NCBI RefSeq assembly: GCF_000003815.2 | Contig: NC_049985.1 | Span: 2,612,970 to 2,676,969 of the forward strand | DNA from: Branchiostoma floridae | Taxonomy: Eukaryota; Chordata; Leptocardii; Amphioxiformes; Branchiostomatidae | Length of the DNA: 64,000 nt | Reading direction: 5' to 3' | Part shown: positions 56,231 to 64,000 of the stretch, piece by piece | Layout of the letters: every line of letters begins with the position of its first letter | How positions within the stretch are numbered: position 1 is the stretch's first letter | Translations under genes and position numbers: made by a program | The notes under the pieces: model-generated | What the model was told of the DNA's origin: nothing | The model's input: only the letters and a program-made list of their open reading frames with translations | Databases searched by the model: none

Positions 56231-56540
56231 CAATCAGGTAGACTGAAAGCCATCGTATAGTATCGGCATTTTTGTTCGTTATGCGTTCGTTTTGTACCAT
56301 GTGTACCATTTTGTACCAAAACTGAAAGATTCCCATCCGTCCGATCTACAAGTCACTGATCTCGCTAATGGAAAAGGCCAGCAAAAGTGTATTATGGACC
56401 CAAAAAGACGAAAAAAGGCCCGGGAGAGAACCTGCTATGGAAGCTACGAAATGCACTGGTTGCAACACAACAGCTCCTAAAAGGCCTGTCCTGTGTAATA
56501 TTATCCTGATGGCACCTGCTGAATACTTTATTTCATTCTG

Positions 56541-57119
56541 ATGGCACCTAAAAACTTGGCTCCGATCTTTGCTTGTCCCGTGGAACCAGCGGTGCGAAAT
56601 AAATCAGGTGTTGCAGATGCGGCCGCACAGTTCCAAGAGAAGGACCTGCGAGGTGGCGTATTGGATTTTGATTTGACTAATTGCCAGCGCGAGAAGAAGC
56701 CGCGGATNNNNNNNNNNNNNNNNNNNNNNNNNNNNNNNNNNNNNNNNNNNNNNNNNNNNNNNNNNNNNNNNNNNNNNNNNNNNNNNNNNNNNNNNNNNNN
56801 NNNNNNNTGGCACAGTGATCCTCTGGTGCGCGGGAACGGGAAGGACACGCAAGGAGACTTCTGGTCAGGAATCGGAAATAACGCTCATCGGTTAATACGA
56901 GCTGTCATTGTGTGGCGGCGATGCTTATTGGTTTTCCGTCTACTGTCGCCACTGCTCTGTAGCCGTGTCCGGCGAGTCGTCCAGTGGGAGCAAGAAATGC
57001 AGCGACGAAAAGAGTTGCAAAATGAGCAAAAAGACGTCTTAAACAAACTGACAAGTACCAATAGTCGAAGCTATGATGTTACATTCTCCTCCTCTGTGGT
57101 CATGTTATGTAGAGCGTAA
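56541..57119 (+). other. Open frame interrupted by a gap, not recognised
   Basis: A plus-strand frame is open on both sides of the gap 56708-56807, but this holds only if the gap length is right, which is unlikely for a 100-N placeholder. Right of the gap it encodes an arginine-rich coil-like stretch (RVRRVVQWEQEMQRRKELQN). The word cggcgagt(c/t)gtcc(a/t)gtggga recurs at 57132, so the region is also repetitive. I do not recognise a protein; it may be element-derived. Confidence 0.2.
56708..56807. other. Assembly gap of 100 N
   Basis: Placeholder gap of unknown true length. Confidence 0.98.
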
Positions 57120-57690
57120 TCTCTAACCTAGTCCGGCGAGTTGTCCTGTGGGAGAAAGAAATACAGGGACGAACTGAGGAGTAGGGGAAAACAAAAGTTC
57201 CAGTTGTCTAAGCTATACATCCTTTCCTTCTTAGGTCATGTAGAGCGAAATCTACAAGTGGGTCAAGGGAAGCTGCCCAGTTGAAATAAAACAGAAAGGA
57301 AAAGGGTTCCAAAATTAGCAGAAAAGATGCCTATAAAGAAACAATTTAAGGTAAAATACCTGTTGAATTGACGTTACAAATCCTCCAGTCAATGACGACA
57401 CGCTGCATGATTTTATATTTACAAGTCTATTCAGTTGCTTGAGTTATATATATATTTCTTTTCTCCATTTCTCCCCCCCCCCTCACTCTCTTACAAATTA
57501 AGTATTTCTTTCCATTAGCGAGATGACATGTGGATCGGACACTCATTTATTTGTTTGTGTGCGTGTTTCTAGAAATTTACTTAATTCCTGTTCCTGGACT
57601 CTTCTCAGAATATTCATTCTGGAAAGCTCGATAAATAAATAAATAGATAAATAACTCTTTTCTCACTGAAGTGAAATGTGGCATATCTTA
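57120..57690. other. Upstream flank with small homopolymer runs
   Basis: Contains a C run (57474-57482) and a short ataa microsatellite (57630-57655). Nothing else recognised. Confidence 0.45.
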
Positions 57691-57697
57691 CCAAAGC

Positions 57698-57862
57698 TTA
57701 CATTTTGTATAGTTGATTCGTGAGACAGTCCTGGCCCACAAATGAACAGATGTTGTTCCCAGTACAGGTACAACACACACATAAAGGTTTACAGACCATG
57801 TTGATGAAGCAGCCTTCTGTCACACAGTAATGATTTTGGTTTTTCTCTTCACACCAGTTTTG
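57698..57862 (-). pseudogene. Cysteine-rich module, copy 1, unidentified
   Basis: Fifty-four codons with ten cysteines and a TAA stop. The frame reads QNWCEEKNQNHYCVTEGCFI, then NMVCKPLCVCCTCTGNNICS and FVGQDCLTNQLYKM. A TGA stands directly upstream (57865-57863). A possible donor (gtaagc) overlaps the end. Such cysteine density is unlikely by chance. A diverged copy lies at 58012-58338 and differs by a one-base indel at the TGA. I do not recognise the fold; a broken secreted-protein exon or an element-encoded peptide are both possible. Confidence 0.45.
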
Positions 57863-58011
57863 TCAGCATCCATAGTTGTTTTCTGTATCTGTGCCGTCAT
57901 CTCCAAGCAGATGTAACGGTTCAGCTCACCTCTGCATTTAACGCCTGCTTTTGCAACATCTATTTGTAGAACACTGAGAATGATCCTGATACTGAATCTT
58001 ATAGGAGATTA

Positions 58012-58338
58012 TCAGTAATCTTTATTGATGCAACAAACTTTTACATCTATACATGCAAACTGGTGGATACAAATGGAGTAACCGAAGAGCTTAAGACTTG
58101 GAGTAACCAAGGACGTTGGAGTAACAGAGAGGTCTATGATTATCAGTCTGTTCCCAGTACAGGGACAGCACTCACATAAAAGTTTACAGTCCATGTACAC
58201 ATGTGGATGCAATGAACCAGCCTTCTGACACACACTGATATTGATTCTCTCTTCATACCAGTTTATGTCAGCATGTGTGGCTGGAGGACTGGTTTCTGTT
58301 TCTGTATCTGTGTTGGTCGATGATTTGGTCGAAGACAA
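58012..58338 (-). pseudogene. Cysteine-rich module, copy 2, unidentified
   Basis: The frame opens with a Thr/Ser-rich linker (TNTDTETETSPPATHADINW), then YEERINISVCQKAGSLHPHV and MDCKLLCECCPCTGN. The CxxxCxCCxCTGN core matches copy 1, and the DNA of that core is almost identical. Cysteines equivalent to the first and third of copy 1 are lost. Both copies are preceded by the dispersed word gcttggagat, so the whole unit (about 440 bp) was duplicated in tandem. Confidence 0.4.
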
Positions 58339-58399
58339 TCAACTTTCCATCTCCAAGCAGTTGTGAAAATCTCATTTATTCTCCAAGAGACAGGACTGA

Positions 58400-60700
58400 A
58401 ACAAACAAACAGAAACAATCAGTAATATCATAACTTACATGTACATTATATATCAGAACAACAAAACCAGCAATTGCATAAAATCAGTCTCAAAAGACCA
58501 TATACCTACAAAAAATCTTTGCAATTGAAAAACTACAAATTAGACTTAATGTGAACAGTTCTTCGTTAGAATTTGAACTCCACCTGGTATCTGCTTTTAG
58601 ATATATTTTGTCCTTTTCTGTATTACATTTACAATCAACATATCTACAGGTTCAAACAAATGTTAACAAGAAAAGGATTTCTATGGCACCATTGTTTATC
58701 AATTCCACAATGTACCCGCATTGGAAATTCAGCCTAGAATAGAGAACAAAGTGGCAGAATACATTTGTACAATAATCAAAAGATCAAACAGATATCAAGA
58801 TATAAATACATGTGCAGTTAGCATCTATACAACAAAGGCATTTCTATGATTATCATGCCATTGTTCCTTCACACACAGCAATGCAAGTGTTCCCTGTAGT
58901 AATTCTATAATCAATGCATACAAAGAACAGAAAACAATCTACCTATTAAGGAAACAAATAGTCGTTTAAGATATTGTACACAATTGTCTGACAATCTACA
59001 CAATAAAAAATTTTCTATCTATGGTGCCAGTGTTCCTTTGATACAACAATTGAGTTCCTATCAGTTGTCCTGTTCTGTAAAAACATGTACTCAGATAGCC
59101 TGATTAAATCTTGCTTAGTTATAGCGGCCTGCCCAACATTATTGGCCCAGTTATAGTCCTGGACAGCAGAGTTTGTGTTTAACACTTAGCACTCAGAGAG
59201 CAGAAAGTCTCTCCATTAGTGAAACAAAGATATACAGACGTGACACGGAGTAGTTTAGTGACACCAAGGAGCTTTTATATCAGCGTGGTGACACTGATAG
59301 TCTACACAATTAAAGCACTTCTGTGGCACCATTGTTCGTAACATGAACAAACAGATCTCTTTCACAATCTCTGCAATCATGTACTCTACAGAGGTATACA
59401 ATAGAAAACAATCTCCAAATCAGGGAAACGAAAACCAATTCAAGATATACAGTTGCAGGTAACAGTCTATACAGTAAAAGCCTTCTCTTGTCCTTATCAA
59501 TTTTGTTCCCATTGCATGGTAATGCTGTACTGCTAAGTACTTTAAAGAGCTAGAGGATAAAAAACAATCTCGGGAGCAATCAACGAAACAAAAACCATGT
59601 CAAGATATACAGTTGCAGGTAACAGTTTATACAGTTAAACGAAAAGGCTTTCTCTCCATAGTACCTTTCCATTTGGGGAAACAAAGGCCGACAGATGCAA
59701 TGCTGATAGTTTAAAAAAAAGCACTTTTGTTTCACAATGTGTCTTTACAACAGATCTCTACAACAGATTTAAAGAGCCATATGATGAAAAACAACCTCCC
59801 AATCAAAGAAATAAAAACCAATTCAAGATATACAGTTGCAGGTAACAGTCTATACAGTAAAACTAAATGGCTTTCTCTCAATGGTACCTTTCCATTAGGG
59901 AAACAAAGGCCGACAGATGCAACGCTGATGGTTTAAAAAAAGCACTTTTGTGTCACAATGTGTCCTTACAACAGATCTCTTTCAAAATCTGTTACCTCTG
60001 CAATCATGTACTTTAAAAAGCTATAGGATAGAAAACAATCTCCCAATCAACAAAACAAAAACCAATTTGTACCAATTCAAGATATACAGTTGCAGGTAAC
60101 AGTTTATACAGTGAAAGGCTTTCTCTCCATGGTGCCATTGTCCCTGTCCCATCAGTTGTGTTCCCATTGCTTGGTAATGCTGTACTGTTACATGCACTTA
60201 AGGAACAAAAATTGTTGTATTGCTAACATACACTCAAAGAAGAGAAACAATCTCTCCATTTAATAGGGAAACAAAGACTGACAGATGCAATGCTGATAGT
60301 TTAAAAAAAGCACTTTTGTGTCACATAGTGTCATTATCACAGATCTCTTTCAAAATCTGTAACTGCTAACTGTCTGCAATCACGTACTTTGCAGACATAC
60401 ATGTTAGAAAACAATCTTCCAATCAGTGAAACAAAAACCAATTCAAGATATACAGTTGCAGGTAACAGTTTATACAGTGAAAGGCTTTCTCTCCATGGTG
60501 CCATTGTTCCTGTCCCATCAGTTTTGTTCCCATTGCTTGGTAATGCTGTACTGTAACAATCTCTCCATTAAGGAAACAGATGCGATGCTGATAGTTTAAG
60601 GAATAAAAGCACTTCTGTTCCCCCATCGTTTCAAACAGATCTCCTTTCCACAACCTGTAACCTTTACAATTATGTATTTAACTGGCCTCTATGATAGAAA
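58400..60700. repeat. Long degenerate tandem array
   Basis: caagatatacagttgcaggt recurs at 59441, 59601, 59824, 60078 and 60444. Units share gtttatacagt, aggctttctctcc, gatgcaatgctgatagttta, aaaaagcacttttgt and cagatctct. Spacing grows to the right (160, 223, 254 and 366). Weaker versions reach back to about 58800. No frame is shared between copies, so it is not coding. Confidence 0.8.
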
Positions 60701-60789
60701 ACGATCTGCCAAGTTTTGATAAGTATCTGCGTCGGGTATCCAGATTTCGTTACGCCTTTCCCATGTTTTACAAACAGAATACCAGGATA

Positions 60790-60964
60790 CAGTCAGACCT
60801 GCACAAGTGACCACCTCTACATATGGACCACTTTTTGTTGGTCCCTTTTAGATAATTTTTACCAGTTACAAAAGCATTAAGAATCCTGTCTATAGTGACC
60901 ACCTGTCCACATGGACCAGATTTTTATCAGTCCCCTAAGTGGTCTTCTTGGACAGTATTGACTG
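60790..60964. mobile_element. TA-flanked MITE with GACCACCT motifs
   Basis: 175 bp. Ends cagtcagacctg and cagtattgactg (inverted cagtca) are bordered by TA at 60788-60789 and 60965-60966. The inner words gtgaccacct and aagtggtct are inverted too. TA duplication and a CAGT terminus fit the pogo/Tigger branch of Tc1/mariner. A degraded copy is at 11150. Confidence 0.75.
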
Positions 60965-61276
60965 TATTTACAAACAGAAAATGAAAAGACAAACAGTTGG
61001 CACTATTACATACAGTCCACAAAATAAGATATCTATAGTAACGTTGTTCCTCAAAAACAAATCCCTTTTACAACTCTTAACAGTTCCCACTGGTAACAAA
61101 ATCTACACTTTGCACACCTTCCAAACAAAAAACAATCCTCCTATTGAACTCAACAAAAAGACATACAGTGGGACCATCTACAAAATGATTCGATGATTTC
61201 TACAGTACCATAACCATCGTTCCTTTAAAACAAATGAGCTTCGCAACTCTTAACAGTTCCCACTGGTAACAAATTC

Positions 61277-61374
61277 TAGCATGGTATCCAGCCGTAAAAC
61301 AGCTCCAGAGTCTCTTCTCTTGCGAAGAGGAGAGAAGAGACTCGGCAGCTATATTATGGCTGGATACCATGCTA
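61277..61374. mobile_element. TAGCATGG MITE with 9-bp target duplication
   Basis: 98 bp. Arms tagcatggtatccagccgta and tggctggataccatgcta are inverted, with an inner hairpin agagtctcttctct/agagaagagactc. aacaaattc flanks both sides (61268-61276 and 61375-61383). Third member of the family with 33665 and 51023. Confidence 0.95.
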
Positions 61375-61429
61375 AACAAATTCTACACTTAACACGCCTC
61401 CCAAACAAAAAAACAATCTCCCTATTGAA

Positions 61430-61670
61430 CTCCGCCTGACCTCTTTGCATCCCTGGGCAAGAATTATCATCAGCGCCCATTTCTCTATTTATTTTGCGTA
61501 ATCCAATCTACAACGTTTAATGACTGGTACAAATTACCTCCCCCTTTAAAGCTATCCGCCCAGACTGCCGTATATCACCCTGACAGCAAAGTGCATTAAG
61601 CAGCCAGTAAATGTCTGGCCCCTCCTGCTGATTTGTTGTACACCACTCTGCTCTGGTTTCCCTCCTTTAA
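61430..61670. promoter_or_regulatory. Candidate regulatory block 21
   Basis: Unique block with ctatttattttgcgtaatcc (homeodomain-like) and gtgcattaagcagccag. It is bordered by MITEs on both sides. Inference only. Confidence 0.3.
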
Positions 61671-61698
61671 AACAACCCCTGCCCCTTTGTTTGCCATT

Positions 61699-62024
61699 CA
61701 GGGCTCGAAATACTTATTTCTGCATACCTGCACTGGTAAATTACCTGCACCAGACAAAGTCTACCTGCACCACTCTGAATTTAGGACGTATGGATTATAC
61801 TAAAATTGTTCAGGAAGCATTGCTTTTTTTTCTTTTATGCCTTATAGGTGGTAACAGATAACAATATTATACACACCTACATTATAGGACATTTACATGT
61901 ATGTATAAAACCCAGTGCATGGACCAGTGCAGGTTAGGTGCAGGTAGACACCAAATACCAGGTCCTGCACAGCTCAAATTTTACCTGCACTAACCTGCAT
62001 ATGCAGGTGGTATTTCGAGCCCTG
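61699..62024. mobile_element. hAT-like CAGGG element flanked by a 26-bp repeat
   Basis: 326 bp. The left end cagggctcgaaatac is matched by the inverted gtatttcgagccctg at the right. Subterminal acctgcac repeats are frequent, with an inner palindrome acctgcatatgcaggt. CAGGG termini are typical of hAT elements, which normally make 8-bp target duplications. Here a 26-bp sequence (caacccctgcccctttgt...) abuts both ends (61673-61698 and 62025-62050, one mismatch). Confidence 0.8.
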
Positions 62025-62039
62025 CAACCCCTGCCCCTT

Positions 62040-62620
62040 TGTTAGCCATTCCACCACCTGACAAGCTGCCCAGGTACTCTGACATCCCCACAGCGCGCTC
62101 TCCGTGACAGGTGGGCCGCACAGATAGCAACACCTTGAATAAAGGCGTCATTGTCACACCTGTGGATGGAAGAATAGATCATTACCCCGCGACTACTCTC
62201 CCTTTTATTCTCGTAATGGGTTCCAGTATGATTGCAACAACATAAAGATAACCGATCCCGAAGATCTGCAATTAGACGATGGAGCGTTCCCGGGAATTTC
62301 TTCCCCGTAAAGCAGCGCTGGAAGGAGTAATGTGTGCGGGGAGCTATCTAATTAAAATCAGCCACCATAACTTTGAGATTAAAACTGTGTAACTGGCAGT
62401 AATGCTCGGCCATTACATTTGCACACTCCATAATACGGTGGATAAAAGTCAGAATGTATCAGATTTAGCAGGTCATTTGAAACATAAAAGGGTTTCTTAT
62501 GTTGCAATTAAAGCACTCCTGCTGTGGCAGATGTAATTTTGCCAGCTCACTGGTGTTTGGGGAAAGTTGGGGAGAGTCTCAAATGATCTTTATTGTCTGA
62601 CTACTTCTTAGGCCAACTGA
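62040..62620. promoter_or_regulatory. Candidate regulatory block 22, strongest by texture
   Basis: Almost 600 bp of unique sequence dense in homeodomain-like words. ctaattaaaatc lies at about 62348. gtaatg at 62399-62404 is mirrored by cattac at 62411-62416, so two TAAT-type sites face each other across six bases. It is flanked by transposon sequence on the left only. No frame is open across it. Confidence 0.4.
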
Positions 62621-64000
62621 AGGTGATGATGAGCATCCCCATCACAAATCACATAAGAAAAGAACACTGTTTTGCGATACCAAGTTTGACATATTCTCTC
62701 CTCCTACATTAATGCAGGAATATACAATAACAAAAGTACAGGTACTAAATCATATTAAGATATTCAATCTACAGTCTTAAATGCGTAAAAGCAAATACAA
62801 ATGTCTTGGTACAAATGTATCTAAGTCTATACATATATCGTCATGTATACGTTAACTAATATGTATGGCACAGTTTTCAAGGGGTAGTCACTCACTCACT
62901 CCAGCGAGCTCGGGGTAGTACTAGAATAAAACAGGGCAATCAGAGATGGCAGACTTCAACCCATTATCCATACTCCTTTGTGACCCATCCAGTACTCTTC
63001 AAAGCAACGTATAATACCGGGAAGTTCTGCTGCAGTACTGTAAAAAGCTGTTAGGCCTATCATTGAACTTGACCTTCGTTTTATTGCCATCCACATACCA
63101 AATATCATAAAGATACATCCAAGTTCTGGAAGTTATTATACATGCACACACAGACAGACAGACAGTACCTAAAACATAACTTTCTTGACAATGGTAATAA
63201 ACCAATGAGGACACACAATGTTGCATTGGTCAATTTGGTATATTGGAAATCACATAAATACAGACAGACAAACAAGCAGACAGACAGACAAGGCAAAAAC
63301 AATATTTCACTCCCTTGGGGCAAACTAATGAACAGAAAAACCACAAATACTTTCTAGATAGTATCTTCATATTGACTCAGTCATTAAATCCAACTGTACC
63401 GCAACATTTATTTGCCTTCCTCCCATTCAGAAATTAGTATGGGACCCACTCGGTACTAACACATATTTACACTGCACTAGAAGTCATCACTTAGGCCGGC
63501 AGAGCAAATACTTCTTATCGTGGTTATGTTCTATTGGTGTTTGATGTGGGAGACATAATATATTGGGATAGTCAATGAAATTGGCTTGAACTATGAGGTG
63601 ACCCAGTGTTTCACAAGGGTGCCTCTGATACGGGAGACAAAGAGAATAAATCAGGCAGGGACAAAACATTTACGACCGGGAATAGATCTTATGTTGCATT
63701 ACTCTTTCATAACTTTAGAGGTAGAAAGGTAACGTGCAATGAAAATCATTTTGTTAGTTTAATATGTAACTGCTAAAAAATAAATTATCACTTCTACTGG
63801 TTATTTATTTCACAAAAAGGAAACTTAAATGTGCAGGAAACAGCTGTCCCTTCCTGAATTGTATAAATCTGTTACAATAAGCATCACATACAAATGAACC
63901 ACCACTCTTAGTCTACAAATTATTTTACAAATGTTAGACGGATAGAAAACAGCCAGAGGGACATCAAGAGACCTATTGAACATTGTTATATATTTAGACT
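62621..64000. other. Right end of the window, AT-rich flank
   Basis: AT-rich sequence with a cagacagacagac microsatellite (63147-63163 and 63262-63291), which accounts for the open frames there. No exon of a neighbouring gene is recognisable. Confidence 0.45.

Noticed and set aside
56541-57119. 192-codon frame bridging the N gap
   Set aside because: Continuity depends on a 100-N placeholder; the two sides cannot be joined reliably and neither side matches a known family.
62999-63357. Cysteine-rich minus-strand peptides and a TDRQTNKQTDR-like plus-strand peptide
   Set aside because: They arise from a cagacagac microsatellite on opposite strands.

Overview
This is a eukaryotic, gene-poor window. 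Only one protein-coding gene is recognised with confidence: the first two coding exons of a dachshund (Dach) transcription cofactor, on the minus strand. GT-AG introns, LINE, SINE and MITE remnants, about 40% GC and four runs of N mark it as a draft animal assembly. The intron-poor 5' end of Dach, the high density of short palindromic MITEs and a 5S-derived SINE fit a non-vertebrate deuterostome. A cephalochordate (Branchiostoma-like) is my best guess, but that is inference from general character, not from a marker sequence.

Layout. Positions 1-17663 lie downstream of the second Dach coding exon on the minus strand, so they are intron 2 and run off the left edge of the window; no further Dach exon was recognised there. 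Exon 2 is 17664-17920, intron 1 is 17921-18226, and the exon 1 coding part is 18227-18409. The GC-rich 5' leader and promoter region covers about 18410-18830. Everything from there to 64000 is upstream flank of Dach. It is filled with blocks of unique, CpG-containing, homeodomain-site-rich sequence (candidate enhancers), alternating with mobile-element fragments and short tandem duplications.

Mobile-element layer. Four palindromic MITEs (31427, 33665, 51023, 61277) carry perfect 9-bp target-site duplications. One of them is a perfect 54-bp palindrome with no internal sequence. TA-flanked MITEs (207, 4261, 60790), a TTAA-flanked MITE whose centre is an assembly gap (43217), and a CAGGG-ended hAT-like element flanked by a 26-bp repeat (61699) are also present. 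So are a 1.5-kb terminal-inverted-repeat element (45572), a 5S-rRNA-derived SINE with an 11-bp TSD (21625), a tRNA-like SINE (about 50775), three LINE 3' tails, a LINE ORF2 C-terminal zinc knuckle (41077) and a decayed SGNH-hydrolase-like element ORF (about 37875-38500).

Tandem-duplication layer. At least a dozen unrelated low-copy tandem arrays occur. Six or more have units of about 160-200 bp, and several begin at the edge of an enhancer-like block. If the blocks are enhancers, the window would be the proximal regulatory landscape of Dach, whose product acts with Six and Eya proteins in eye, limb and sensory development in other animals.
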